Shown: positions 55,690 through 64,000, counted from the first letter of the stretch. The stretch is 64,000 bases of DNA from Actinomadura pelletieri DSM 43383 (GCF_003634705.1 NZ_RBWU01000002.1:248001-312000); one strand, 5' to 3'. Numbers and translations: made by a program. Notes: generated by a model from the letters alone, not told the origin.

Positions 55690-57887
55690 GTGCCGAGCAC
55701 CGGTCAGGCCGGTTACTGTGGCTTCAGTTGCTCAAGATCGGATGGATGAGCGGCCACGGGATACGTGGGAGCCGGCTGCGGTTCGCCGGACTCGTGCTCG
55801 CGTCCGCGGCCCTGACGATGACCTTTCTCTCCGTGGTCGCCGCCTTCGCCGTCTACGATGGTCGCGAGCAGCGCGAACAGCACCGTGGACCGATCGTCTC
55901 CGAGCACAGCGGTGACACGATCGCATTTCGATGGGCCGAGAGCACCGATTCGCTCCACGGACGACAGCATTGGGTGATCTCTCTTGAACCCGCATCGGCG
56001 ACGGCCGAGCCACCGCCGGGCCTGCCGCGTTGGCCCGCGCCCGGCGAAGCGTTCCTCTCGCCGGGGTTGATCGCCGCCGCGACCGCCGACGACCACATCG
56101 AGCAGCGCTATGGCAGATTCGCCGGAGAGATCGGGGAATCAGGACTGGCCTCACCTGGCGAGCGGCTCGTTTACCTGAGACCGCAGGCTCCGCCGGAAGG
56201 CGGAAACGCCGATGAACTCTGGTATCGAGCGACTGGATTCGGACAGGCATGGGGAATCGGCGAGGCCGTTGATCCACGCCCGTTGACGCAGGTCGTCCTC
56301 GCGATCGCGGCGCTGGCCGGTCTACCCGCCGTCGCCTTGCTGGTCGTTGCCGCCCGCTGCGGGTCGGCCACCAGAGATCGCCGTATCCGGCTCCTGGCCG
56401 CCCTCGGAGCCAGGTGGAAGGACAACGCCCTGGTCACGATAGGCGAGGCCGCAACTCCGGCCGCGCTCGGGACCATACTGGGCGCCATACCGCTGACCAT
56501 CGCGATGAGCACGAACATACGCCTTCCGGTCACGGGCTACACCATGAGCGCGGTGGACGTTCGTGCACACCCTTTCCTCGTTGTGGCCGCGGCTCTTCTG
56601 TCGTTTCTCGCGGTGCTGCTCGTTGTCGTGGCGTTGCACCGCGCAAGAACAACCGGTGATTCGACGCGTCCGCGCGGATTCAGCGAGCGCGTACCACGCT
56701 ATCGCCTGGCGTTGTTCGCCGTCGCCCTGTCCACCGTCATCATCAGCCAGTACATCCGCGGCCAGGTCGGCCTTTTCCTCTTTGTCGTCGGGACCGTCGG
56801 CCTATGGGCCACTCTTCCCTCCGTCGGCGCAAAGGCCGGCGGCTGGTTGGGATGCGGGATGGCAGGCCTCGGGAACCGGCTGGGGAACCCGGGACTCATC
56901 ATCGGCGGCAGGTGGACCGCCCTGCATCCCGGCGTGATCGTGCGACTGGCGACCGCGATGATCATTTCACTTGGACTGATCAGTCAGTTGCAGGTCTGGC
57001 AGAGCCGTCTCGGAGCTCCCGCCGAGGCCGCCCATGCCACGCAGGCGCGTGTCGGTGATCAAGTCCTGATCGTCGAGTCCCGCGATATCACGGGAGAACG
57101 CATGAACGCCTTCGCCGGAGCACTCCCCGCGGGGGCCGAGGTGCTGACTGTGCGAAAGCACGAAGACGAGAGTTCTTCCGTGCGCCTTCATGCGACCTGC
57201 GCGGCGCTCGGTCGCCTTCATCTCGAATGCGGCGCGAAGAATCCGACTGCGATCGACGATGTGAGCGACATTCGCATGAAGGAGTTGCTCGGCTGGTATG
57301 GAGGGGAGAAGTTCAGCATTGAGGCCGGTGCGCTCCCTCCTCCTTTGCCGGACGGTCCGGAAACCGTCGCGGTCGTGTCCGACCCCGCCACGATGGGGCG
57401 TGACTACCGAAGTAATGTGGAGATGGCCGCCTACAGGAGTCTGAACACGCCGCATATCAGCAGGCTCGGAGACGACTGGGTACTCGGTAACAATGATCGG
57501 GCCAGGCTCGGTGAATGGATGCTGCTCTTTGGCATTGTGGGCATGGTCCTGCTTGTCTTCGCTACGGTGATCAGTGTTGCCGGAGAATTCATGAGGTTCG
57601 GAGCGGCGCTGGCGCCGATGGCCGTGCTCGTGAGCAGGCCTGGACTATTCAGCCGAATCGCTCTGTGGCATCTGACGATCCCCATGATCCTGTCCGCGGC
57701 GACCGCGGCGGCCATCACGGTCTGGCACAGCCTCTTCTTCATCTCGGTGATCCAGGAAGGCCGGTTCTCCGTCACCGTGCTGATCGGATCGGTGACCGGT
57801 TCGGTGGTCTTCGCCATCGGAGTCGGGATCCTTGGCGGCTGGAGCGCGCGACAAGAGGCGTATCGCTGGCGACCTACGGCCGACTGA
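55686..57887 (+). CDS. ABC transporter permease, FtsX/MacB-like, locus 2
   Basis: 733 residues with the same layout as the locus 1 permease. There is one N-terminal helix (about 30-55), an extracytoplasmic domain with PPPGLPRWPAPGEAFLSPGL, LASPGERLVYLRP and TGFGQAWGIGEA, then a multi-helix block. A second extracytoplasmic domain with paired Cys (LHATCAALGRLHLECGA) and C-terminal helices follow. Such doubled FtsX-like permeases with a LolD-type ATPase often extract substrates from the outer leaflet, so immunity to, or release of, the Sec-exported peptide is plausible (inference). Confidence 0.88.
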   Translation: MSAEHRSGRLLWLQLLKIGWMSGHGIRGSRLRFAGLVLASAALTMTFLSVVAAFAVYDGREQREQHRGPIVSEHSGDTIAFRWAESTDSLHGRQHWVISLEPASATAEPPPGLPRWPAPGEAFLSPGLIAAATADDHIEQRYGRFAGEIGESGLASPGERLVYLRPQAPPEGGNADELWYRATGFGQAWGIGEAVDPRPLTQVVLAIAALAGLPAVALLVVAARCGSATRDRRIRLLAALGARWKDNALVTIGEAATPAALGTILGAIPLTIAMSTNIRLPVTGYTMSAVDVRAHPFLVVAAALLSFLAVLLVVVALHRARTTGDSTRPRGFSERVPRYRLALFAVALSTVIISQYIRGQVGLFLFVVGTVGLWATLPSVGAKAGGWLGCGMAGLGNRLGNPGLIIGGRWTALHPGVIVRLATAMIISLGLISQLQVWQSRLGAPAEAAHATQARVGDQVLIVESRDITGERMNAFAGALPAGAEVLTVRKHEDESSSVRLHATCAALGRLHLECGAKNPTAIDDVSDIRMKELLGWYGGEKFSIEAGALPPPLPDGPETVAVVSDPATMGRDYRSNVEMAAYRSLNTPHISRLGDDWVLGNNDRARLGEWMLLFGIVGMVLLVFATVISVAGEFMRFGAALAPMAVLVSRPGLFSRIALWHLTIPMILSAATAAAITVWHSLFFISVIQEGRFSVTVLIGSVTGSVVFAIGVGILGGWSARQEAYRWRPTAD

Positions 57888-57907
57888 ACCGTCCCCCACC
57901 TACGAGC

Positions 57908-57933
57908 GGGGGACGGACCGCCGTCCGTCCCCC
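57908..57933. terminator. Bidirectional hairpin terminator
   Basis: Perfect 11-bp stem GGGGGACGGAC / GTCCGTCCCCC with a 4-base loop, between the convergent stops of the permease (57887) and the secreted protein gene (57945). Confidence 0.8.
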
Positions 57934-57944
57934 GAAACTCGTCA

Positions 57945-58523
57945 TTAGGCGTGGGAGATGTTGAGGATGACCGTGTCGTGGGCGACCTGGTAGGCGCTGA
58001 TGCGCACGCCGTTGATGGCGGTGGCCGGGCCGGGCCGGGTCGTGGTCATCGACGCGATCGCCGTGGAGCCGTTGCCCCGGACGAACAGGGTCGCCTGACC
58101 GCCGTGCAGCTCGACCTCGATCTCCTCGACCCCGTACCTGCCATCGAGCTGGATCTCCTGGCCGCTGCGGACCTCGACCTCGCACCTGGCGTCCAGGCAC
58201 GCGTGGAGGTCGGTGCCGTCCTTGGCGACCGGCTTGGACTCGCCCTTCGGCGGGGACTTGGGCTTGCTCTTGGGCTTGGCGGGCGGCTTGCCGGCCTCGG
58301 CCGGGGACGGGTTGGACGACGGGCCGGCAGGCATCGCGTTCGTCTTGGGCGAGCCCACCAGATCCGCGTGCTGCGGGTCGGGCTTCGGATTGCCGTCGGC
58401 CGTGCTCTTGGTGTCCGCCGGGGACGGCGGCGGCACGGCGAGCGCGGCGTTCGCGGTGCCGAGGGACGCGGTGAGCGCCAGCGCGGCGGTCATGGTGAGC
58501 AGGCTGAGCCTTCTTGCCGACAT
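57945..58523 (-). CDS. Secreted protein of unknown function
   Basis: 192 residues. The signal peptide MSARRLSLLTMTAALALTAS ends near ANAALA. A Pro/Lys/Ser linker (KPPAKPKSKPKSPPKGESKP) leads to a C-terminal domain of ~90 residues beginning LHACLDARCEVEVRSGQEI, with a C-x4-C pair and alternating hydrophobic residues suggesting a beta-sandwich. No family recognised. ATG 58523 has GGGAGGTC upstream. The LCP gene precedes it on the same strand, with about 107 bp between. Confidence 0.82.
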   Translation of the reverse strand: MSARRLSLLTMTAALALTASLGTANAALAVPPPSPADTKSTADGNPKPDPQHADLVGSPKTNAMPAGPSSNPSPAEAGKPPAKPKSKPKSPPKGESKPVAKDGTDLHACLDARCEVEVRSGQEIQLDGRYGVEEIEVELHGGQATLFVRGNGSTAIASMTTTRPGPATAINGVRISAYQVAHDTVILNISHA

Positions 58524-58630
58524 GCTGTGACCTCCCGATACGAGTGACTACTCTCTGTCACTCGACCTGTTACCCACAGTGATCATCTGTGAATCCGGAG
58601 TTCACGACGGCGTGTCGTGGGTCGGCCGGC

Positions 58631-60298
58631 TCAGCCGCAAAGCTTCTGGGTGGCGGTGTCGGTCTCGATGCCCCTGGTCGGCCCCGCCGTCGGGGCGGCG
58701 CCCTCGACCTTCACGTCCTTCACGTCGTCCCAGTTCGCGCCGACCATGACCTGCACCTTCGACCCGAGGCCGCCGACCTTCTTCAGCTTGGCGTCCGGAA
58801 TCGCGGCGGCCAGGGTCTTCGCCTTGTCCGCGGCGTCCGGGCCGTACTGGATCTGGGTCGTCTGGAGGCCGCGGCGCGCCACGCCCGGGACGACCGTGAC
58901 GTCGAAGCCCACTCCCCGCAGCTGCTTGCCCGCCTTCGTCGCGAGGCCCGGCGTGCCGATCGCGTTCAGGACGCGGACGGAGATGTCGTCCGGTGGAACG
59001 GTCAGGCGGTCCTCGGGCTTGGTCGTCGGGGACGGGCTCGGCTTCTTGGTGTGCTCGTCGAGCGGCTGGTCGCGCCGGATCCTGTTGAACAGGTCGCGCG
59101 CCTTGCCCTGGTCCCACAGGACGACCGACTGCGTCGAGGGCGAGTTCCACAGGACGGCGTTGTGGCCCGGGTTGGCGAGCGGCACCTTCGCGAACGTCAG
59201 CTTGTCGGTCGACAGGTTCTTCATCTGGTCGGTGAGCTTCGGCAGGTCGTCGGCGAGTTCCGGGTCGACGCGCAGCGACGACAGCGCCGCCTTCAGGAAC
59301 TTCGTCGACTTCACCGGGTCGCTCAGCGTCTTCGTCGACAGCGCCTGCTTCATCATCGACGCCATGAACTGCTGCTGCCGGTCGATGCGGCCGAGGTCGC
59401 TGCCGCCGGTCAGCGTGTAGCGGGCGCGGGCGAACGACAGGGCCTGGAGGCCGTCCACGTGCGACTTGCCGGGGGGCAGCTTCAGCCCGCTCTTCGGGTC
59501 GTTAATCGCCTGCTCGGTGCACACGTCCACGCCGCCGAGCGCGTCCACCATGCGCACGAAGCCGTAGAAGTTCACCTCGACGTAGTGATCGATGGACACG
59601 CCCGTCGCGCGCTTGATCGTGTCGACCGTGAGGTCGGGCCCGCCGAACTGGTACGCCCAGGTCAGCTTGCCCGGACGGGACGGAACCCGCGCCCCCTTCG
59701 GCCCCTCCGCGCCGTTCGACCTGTGCGCCGGGATCGTCACGTACGAGTCGCGCGGCAGGTTCACGACCGACACCCGGTCGTGGTCGCGGGACACGTGCAG
59801 CAGCATCATCGTGTCGGACCGCTCGCCCGGCTGGTGGCCGAGTTTGGCCGCCTTCTGCTGCTCCTTCGTCAGCCCGTCCCGGCGGTCGACCCCGGCGACC
59901 AGGATCGTCATCGCGCCCTTCGGCGCGTCCTTGCCGCGGCCGAGACCGCCGACCGACACCTCGTCGATGAGGCCGGTGACATAGTTCTGGAACGCCCACG
60001 CGCCGCCGGAGGTCAGCAGCACGAACACCGACATCGCGCCGGTCAGCGTGAGAAAGCGCTTCTGCCGACGCGCGCTCATCGCCGCCCGTGGACTCAGCGT
60101 CCGGCCAGGGCGGCGAGGGCCGCGCGGGCTCTCCACCGACACCCGTGGCGCGGGCATCCCTTCGACGGTGACGCCCTCGATGTCACCGTCGTCGCCCACC
60201 GCCGCGTGCCCGCCCGGACGCGGCCGGAAATAGCGCTCCAGCGGATCGTCGTCCGGCGGGTCGCCGGCGCCGCGACCTGAGTCGTGCCCGTCTGCCAT
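58631..60298 (-). CDS. LytR-CpsA-Psr (LCP) family wall-polymer ligase
   Basis: 555 residues. A ~95-residue cytoplasmic N-terminus and one membrane helix (about 80-100) precede the extracytoplasmic LCP domain (ILVAGVDRRDG, RSDTMMLLHV, LPRDSYVTIP, RIDRQQQFM) and a C-terminal LytR_C domain (ISVRVLNAIGTPGLATKAGK). LCP enzymes transfer teichoic acid or arabinogalactan-type polymers from lipid carriers to peptidoglycan. ATG 60298 has GGGAGG upstream. It is divergent from the glycosyltransferase at 60536. Confidence 0.93.
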   Translation of the reverse strand: MADGHDSGRGAGDPPDDDPLERYFRPRPGGHAAVGDDGDIEGVTVEGMPAPRVSVESPRGPRRPGRTLSPRAAMSARRQKRFLTLTGAMSVFVLLTSGGAWAFQNYVTGLIDEVSVGGLGRGKDAPKGAMTILVAGVDRRDGLTKEQQKAAKLGHQPGERSDTMMLLHVSRDHDRVSVVNLPRDSYVTIPAHRSNGAEGPKGARVPSRPGKLTWAYQFGGPDLTVDTIKRATGVSIDHYVEVNFYGFVRMVDALGGVDVCTEQAINDPKSGLKLPPGKSHVDGLQALSFARARYTLTGGSDLGRIDRQQQFMASMMKQALSTKTLSDPVKSTKFLKAALSSLRVDPELADDLPKLTDQMKNLSTDKLTFAKVPLANPGHNAVLWNSPSTQSVVLWDQGKARDLFNRIRRDQPLDEHTKKPSPSPTTKPEDRLTVPPDDISVRVLNAIGTPGLATKAGKQLRGVGFDVTVVPGVARRGLQTTQIQYGPDAADKAKTLAAAIPDAKLKKVGGLGSKVQVMVGANWDDVKDVKVEGAAPTAGPTRGIETDTATQKLCG

Positions 60299-60315
60299 AA
60301 CGGCCGCCGCCTCCC

Positions 60316-60362
60316 GAAGACGTCTTCCTGACGCGAGTCCCCACCACTCTAAAGTGGGGGAC
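60316..60362. promoter_or_regulatory. Palindromes in the LCP/glycosyltransferase divergent region
   Basis: A perfect 12-bp palindrome GAAGACGTCTTC (60316-60327) is followed by an inverted repeat GTCCCCAC / GTGGGGGAC (60337-60362, one extra G). Both lie in the upstream region shared by the divergent LCP and GT2 genes, so they are operator candidates. Confidence 0.5.
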
Positions 60363-60535
60363 ACCCGTCCGTTCGCTACCTCGACCTCGTGTCCGTGCAG
60401 TAACGTGGCGCCGTCTCGACCACACCCGGCGGCCCGCACGCATATCTGGGCGGCGTGGGCCGCGTCAGGCAAGCGAGCCAGAGAGAGGAAGAGGCGCAAC
60501 TCCGTCGTCTCGGACGGGGGGCGTCCGCGAGCCAC

Positions 60536-61618
60536 ATGAATTCGTCTCCCCATGCCCAGAGCGTCCCGCAGCAGGAAGTCCAGCAAGCCGTGAAGCCCCG
60601 CTCCGACTCCGGTGAACGCACCTGGCCCGCGGTGTCGGTGGTGATGCCGGTCCTCAACGAGGAGCGGCACCTGGCCGAGGCCGTCCGCGGCATCCTCACC
60701 CAGGACTATCCCGGCGAACTCGAACTCGTGCTCGCGGTGGGACCGTGCCGGGACCGCACCGAGAAGATCGCGCGGGCGCTCGCCGCCGACGACCAGCGGG
60801 TCCTGGTGGTCGCCAATCCGACCGGACGCACCCCGCAGGGCCTCAACATCGCGATCAAGGCGTCGCAGTACTCGATCGTCGTCCGGGTGGACGGGCATTC
60901 GCTGCTGCCGTCCGACTACGTCCGCGCCGCCGTCGAGACGATGGAGGAGACCGGCGCCGACAACGTGGGCGGGATCATGGCGGCGGAGGGCGTCACCCCG
61001 TTCGAGAAGGCCGTGGCGCGGGCGATGACGTCCAAGATCGGCGTCGGCAACGCCCGCTTCCACACCGGCGGGGAGCCCGGGGAGGTCGAGACCGTCTACC
61101 TCGGCACGTTCCGGCGCAGCGCGCTCGAACGCGTCGGCGGCTACGACGAGACGTTCGCCCGCGCGCAGGACTGGGAGATGAACCACCGCATCCGGCAGAC
61201 CGGCGGCCGGGTCTTCTTCACGCCGCGGATGCGCGTCACGTACCGTCCGCGTCCCAACCTGCGGGCCCTCGCCAAGCAGTACTTCCACACCGGACGCTGG
61301 CGGCGCGTCGTCGGCCGCGAGCACCAGGGCACCCTCAACTTCCGCTACCTCGCGCCGCCGATCGCCGTGGTCGCCATGACGGTCGGCGCGGTCGCCGGGG
61401 TGTTCGGGTTCTGGCCCGGCTGGCTGGTGCCGGGCGGGTACGCCGCCGCGTTGATCGTGGGCGCCGCGGTGGAAGGACGCGGGCTGCCGTTGACCGCGTG
61501 GCTGCGCCTCCCGCTCGTCTACGCCACCATGCACGTGACCTGGGGTGTCGGGTTCCTGACCAGCCCGCCGCGACTCGGCCAGCCCAGTCCGGTCAAACCC
61601 GGCGAATCCATTCAATAG
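60536..61618 (+). CDS. Family 2 glycosyltransferase (ExoA-like) membrane protein
   Basis: 360 residues. The GT-A domain starts VSVVMPVLNEERHLAEAV. The metal-binding acidic motif is in VVRVDGHSLLP, and the acceptor-site ARAQDWEMNHRI carries the catalytic-region Asp. Two or three C-terminal membrane helices follow (VAMTVGAVAGVFGFWPGWLV). It is likely to extend a lipid-linked envelope glycan. ATG 60536 is the best start; longer frames back to 60455 lack conservation. Confidence 0.9.
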   Translation: MNSSPHAQSVPQQEVQQAVKPRSDSGERTWPAVSVVMPVLNEERHLAEAVRGILTQDYPGELELVLAVGPCRDRTEKIARALAADDQRVLVVANPTGRTPQGLNIAIKASQYSIVVRVDGHSLLPSDYVRAAVETMEETGADNVGGIMAAEGVTPFEKAVARAMTSKIGVGNARFHTGGEPGEVETVYLGTFRRSALERVGGYDETFARAQDWEMNHRIRQTGGRVFFTPRMRVTYRPRPNLRALAKQYFHTGRWRRVVGREHQGTLNFRYLAPPIAVVAMTVGAVAGVFGFWPGWLVPGGYAAALIVGAAVEGRGLPLTAWLRLPLVYATMHVTWGVGFLTSPPRLGQPSPVKPGESIQ

Positions 61619-61722
61619 CGGGCAAGAGAGAGCAAGTCCACCCTCGAACCCCCGTGCCCGGCGGCGCGTCTCAGGGTTAGGTTTGGCGGGAGCCTGCCGC
61701 CGACCCGGTCTGGAGGGTGGCC

Positions 61723-62496
61723 ATGTCCAACGGAGCACGTCACATGATCGGCGTGATGATCGGGCTGATCGTCACGCCCCTCGTCGCGCTCGGTCTGACC
61801 TACGGCACGGACCGGATACGGCTGTCCACCCGGGTGGTGGTGGCGACCCTGGGCAGATCCAACGGGTCGAGTGACAAATGGGTCGGCGCGCTGCTCCTTC
61901 TGGCGGTGGCCGTCGTACTCGGCCTGCTCGTGGCGTCCCGGGTCTCGCCGCTCGCCTCGCTCGTCCCGGGAGTCGCCTTCACCGGACTCGGCCTGCTCTG
62001 GCTCCTGGACCCGGGCTGGGCCGTCAGACATCCCTCGGGCGACACGCTTCCCAATGAGCTGGTCATCCCGTACATGACGCTCGGGATGTACGGGCTCTAC
62101 CTGGTGATCGGCGTGCTGCTCGTCGCGGCGTCGGTGGTCCCGTCCCGGTGGCAGGCCCGAGCCGTCGGCGCGGCGCCGCGTTACGGGGGTCCGCCGCCCG
62201 CGCCGATGGGTCCGCCGCCCCTGCACGGTGCTCCGGCGCCGCTGGGCGCGCCCCGGCCGCCGCAGGCCCCGCAGGCGCCGCCTCCGGCGGGGCAGGGTGC
62301 GCCGCACTGGCAGGGGCCGCCCCAGTTCGGGCAGGGGCCCGGCGCGTCGAACCCGCCTCCGCTGCCGCCCGCGTCGTCTCCGTCCCCCGCGGCGTCCCCG
62401 CCGCCCGCGGCCGAGCCGCCCAAGCGGTCCACGGACAGCGGGCCGGACGACGACGAGCCCGGCGAGTGGACGCGCGTGTACGGCGGGAACAGCTGA
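61723..62496 (+). CDS. Four-helix membrane protein with Pro-rich tail
   Basis: 257 residues. There are four predicted membrane helices (about 10-30, 55-75, 80-102 and 120-145). A long cytoplasmic-looking tail rich in Pro/Gly/Ala (GGPPPAPMGPPPLHGAP) ends GEWTRVYGGNS. No enzymatic motif. GGAGGG lies five bases before ATG 61723. Function unknown. Confidence 0.82.
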   Translation: MSNGARHMIGVMIGLIVTPLVALGLTYGTDRIRLSTRVVVATLGRSNGSSDKWVGALLLLAVAVVLGLLVASRVSPLASLVPGVAFTGLGLLWLLDPGWAVRHPSGDTLPNELVIPYMTLGMYGLYLVIGVLLVAASVVPSRWQARAVGAAPRYGGPPPAPMGPPPLHGAPAPLGAPRPPQAPQAPPPAGQGAPHWQGPPQFGQGPGASNPPPLPPASSPSPAASPPPAAEPPKRSTDSGPDDDEPGEWTRVYGGNS

Positions 62497-62500
62497 CCGT

Positions 62501-63250
62501 TCAGAGCGCCGCGAGCACACCTCGGACGTCGTTGACGACCATCGCGTCGAACCCGGCCGCCGCGTAGGTCGGTGCGGTCTCGGCGGTCGGGCACCACACG
62601 ACGGTCTCCAGGCCCGCCTTGTGCGCGACGTCCACGCAGTGCTCCAGCGGACGCAGGCGCGTGTCGGGATGGTCGAGACCGCACGATCCGGTGTGCACGG
62701 CGACGGCGTCCAGCCCGAGCCCGGTCGCGGCGGGGACGGCGTGCCAGAACGGGAACCGCAGCCACGTCAGCAGCCCCAGCGGGACGCCGGGCAGCTCGTC
62801 CCGCAGGAACGTCAGCAACGACGGATCGAACGACGTGACGAGCAGCCTGCGCCGCTTCGCCTCCCGCTTCAGCACCGGCAGGAGCAGCGCGCCGGTGCGG
62901 CGGGACGGGTCGTCCACCGCGTCCTCCAGGACGGTCTTGACGTCGACGTCCACGGCGACGTCCGCTGGAAGCGCGTCGAAGACGTCCGTGAGGCGGGGCA
63001 GGCCGCTCGCCGCGACCGGCAGCTCGACGACGTGGTCACCGCCGGGAATGGTCGGGTCGTGCCGCAGGACCAGATCGTCGTCGGCCGTGCGGGTCACGTC
63101 GATCTCGACCCACGACAGGCCCGCGTCGACGGCGGCGAGCAGCGAGGGCAGCGTGTTCTCGGCGACGGGCCCCGCCGCGCCGGGCGGTGTCGGCTCCCCG
63201 GACCCGTAGCCGCGGTGGCCGATCACCGTGGGAGTGCTCTCGAAGATCAA
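62501..63250 (-). CDS. Glycerophosphodiester phosphodiesterase
   Basis: 249 residues. GDPD/PLC-like barrel: VIGHRGYGSG with the catalytic His, AENTLPSL, VEIDVTRTADDDLVLRHDP with the Glu/Asp metal ligands and second His. It hydrolyses glycerophosphodiesters to glycerol 3-phosphate and an alcohol. TTG 63250 overlaps the stop of the upstream cytidylyltransferase (TTGA), so the two are co-translated. Confidence 0.9.
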   Translation of the reverse strand: MIFESTPTVIGHRGYGSGEPTPPGAAGPVAENTLPSLLAAVDAGLSWVEIDVTRTADDDLVLRHDPTIPGGDHVVELPVAASGLPRLTDVFDALPADVAVDVDVKTVLEDAVDDPSRRTGALLLPVLKREAKRRRLLVTSFDPSLLTFLRDELPGVPLGLLTWLRFPFWHAVPAATGLGLDAVAVHTGSCGLDHPDTRLRPLEHCVDVAHKAGLETVVWCPTAETAPTYAAAGFDAMVVNDVRGVLAAL

Positions 63251-63960
63251 CGGATTTCTCCCGTGGGGTGCTCGGTGGCGAGGTGTTCGGCGACGACGGC
63301 GTCGAGCGGTCGGGTGACCTTGAGGTTGCGGTCGCTGCCCGCGACGACGCGGACGGGGACGTCCGGCAGGTAGCGGTGCACGATCCCGCAGTCGTCGGTG
63401 GCGCGCAGCTCCGGGTCGGCCAGCGCCAGTTCGTACGCCCGGCGGATCGTACCGAGCCGGAAGCCCTGCGGGGTCTGGAACAGGCTCATCGAGTCACGGG
63501 GCGGCATGGACACGACCAGGCCGTCCTCGACCACCACGACCGTGTCGGACGCGGGCACGCCGACCGCGACGGCTTCGTGGCCGTCCAGCGCGTCCAGGAC
63601 GCGGTCGATGACCGGGGCGTCCACGAACGGGCGGGCCGCGTCGTGGAACAGGACCCGGGCGTCGTCCGGACGGTCGTCCAGCACGCGCAACGCCGCGACC
63701 GTGGACGCGGTCCGCGTGTCGCCGCCCTCGATCACCGCCGCCGTCTTCCGGAACGGCGCGGCGATCGCGGCGGCGTCCCGCAGATGCCCGGCCGCCATCA
63801 CGACGACCACCTCGTCGATGCCGGGATGCGCGTCGAACGCGCCGATCGCGTGCGCCAGGATCGGCCGTCCGCCCACCTCGACGAGCTGCTTGGGGCGCCC
63901 GGCGCCCATTCGCGCGCCGACCCCGCCGGCCAGCACCACCGCCACCGTCCGCGTCGCCAT
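63247..63960 (-). CDS. IspD/TarI-family cytidylyltransferase
   Basis: 237 residues. The nucleotide-binding loop is VVLAGGVGARMGAGRPKQL. It also has VLFHDAARPFVDAPVI, VPASDTVVVVEDG, LFQTPQGF and NLKVTRPLDAVVAEHL. The family includes IspD (isoprenoid MEP pathway) and TarI-type ribitol/glycerol-phosphate cytidylyltransferases. LAGG rather than LAAG in the loop and the neighbouring GDPD, LCP and GT2 genes lean towards a wall-polymer role, but IspD cannot be excluded. ATG 63960 begins the family; ATG 63990 would add ten residues. Confidence 0.85.
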   Translation of the reverse strand: MATRTVAVVLAGGVGARMGAGRPKQLVEVGGRPILAHAIGAFDAHPGIDEVVVVMAAGHLRDAAAIAAPFRKTAAVIEGGDTRTASTVAALRVLDDRPDDARVLFHDAARPFVDAPVIDRVLDALDGHEAVAVGVPASDTVVVVEDGLVVSMPPRDSMSLFQTPQGFRLGTIRRAYELALADPELRATDDCGIVHRYLPDVPVRVVAGSDRNLKVTRPLDAVVAEHLATEHPTGEIR

Positions 63961-64000
63961 CTCACCCCGGTTTCCGCGACATTCGGTCATCGGACCGCTA

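Noticed and set aside
58589..60280. 563-residue plus-strand frame
   Set aside because: Antisense to the LCP gene, whose catalytic motifs are clear.

Overview
The window is chromosomal DNA from a very high-GC actinomycete. The actinobacterial marks are an AccA/AccD/AccE acyl-CoA carboxylase with its small epsilon subunit, an IdeR/DmdR-type iron box, a Rv1264-like adenylate cyclase, an actinobacterial Tad-pilus locus ending in a LysM-BTAD protein, and frequent GTG/TTG starts with ATGA/GTGA/TTGA overlaps. Gene style and content suggest Actinomadura or another member of the Thermomonosporaceae; that placement is inference. The window is cut at both ends: a response regulator is truncated at base 1, and little lies beyond the last cytidylyltransferase gene at 64000.

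Layout. 1-1634: a LuxR-type response regulator facing its probable sensor kinase. 1.8-5.5 kb: an SPFH protein, a Gly-rich membrane protein and a biotinylated acyl-CoA carboxylase alpha chain. 6.0-10.3 kb: a large FHA/FtsK-like protein with degenerate nucleotide-binding motifs. 10.4-12.2 kb: an epimerase divergent from a TetR regulator, with palindromic operators between them. 12.35-22.04 kb: one ten-gene Tad/Flp pilus operon (SAF protein, CpaE-like, CpaF, TadB, TadC, Flp pilin, three TadE/G-like proteins, LysM-BTAD protein). 22-26.6 kb: a lipoprotein beta-propeller, a NYN nuclease-like protein, accE and accD. 26.6-32.5 kb: PEP carboxylase, DUF899 protein, MFS pump, enoyl-CoA hydratase. 32.5-36.3 kb: a decayed HTH/WD40 gene, then peptide/ABC locus 1, which looks damaged. 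36.3-41.4 kb: a tandem repeat, birA, an adenylate cyclase, an MFS pump and its XRE regulator. 41.4-42.8 kb: bfd-bfr under an iron box, with decayed copies of the bfr tail downstream. 42.9-47.0 kb: treY-treZ trehalose synthesis. 47.2-49.8 kb: an OmpR-type two-component system and a GtrA protein. 50.0-51.8 kb: purK-purE. 51.8-54.1 kb: a repeat array, a CoA-binding protein and UDP-glucose dehydrogenase. 54.5-57.9 kb: peptide/ABC locus 2, intact. 57.9-64 kb: a secreted protein, an LCP wall-polymer ligase, a glycosyltransferase, a membrane protein, a GDPD phosphodiesterase and an IspD/TarI-type cytidylyltransferase.

The most interesting content is a pair of paralogous loci, about 21 kb apart. Each encodes a small basic protein ending in C-x9-C-[SG]-K-W, then a stem-loop, then a MacB/LolD-type ABC ATPase overlapping a ~720-residue permease. 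The two small proteins share a conserved core, and this looks like an exported-peptide/transporter system analogous in layout to lactococcin-972-type loci. Locus 2 is intact with a Sec signal peptide. Locus 1 has a one-base frameshift in its ATPase and no visible signal peptide.

A second notable element is a dispersed 110-160 bp hairpin-rich repeat family. It sits directly against the stop codons of three separate minus-strand genes and forms a tandem array at 51.8-52.35 kb.

Metabolically, the carboxylase subunits, biotin ligase and PEP carboxylase point to malonyl/methylmalonyl-CoA supply and anaplerosis. UDP-glucose dehydrogenase, LCP ligase, GtrA, GT2, GDPD and the cytidylyltransferase point to envelope glycopolymer synthesis.
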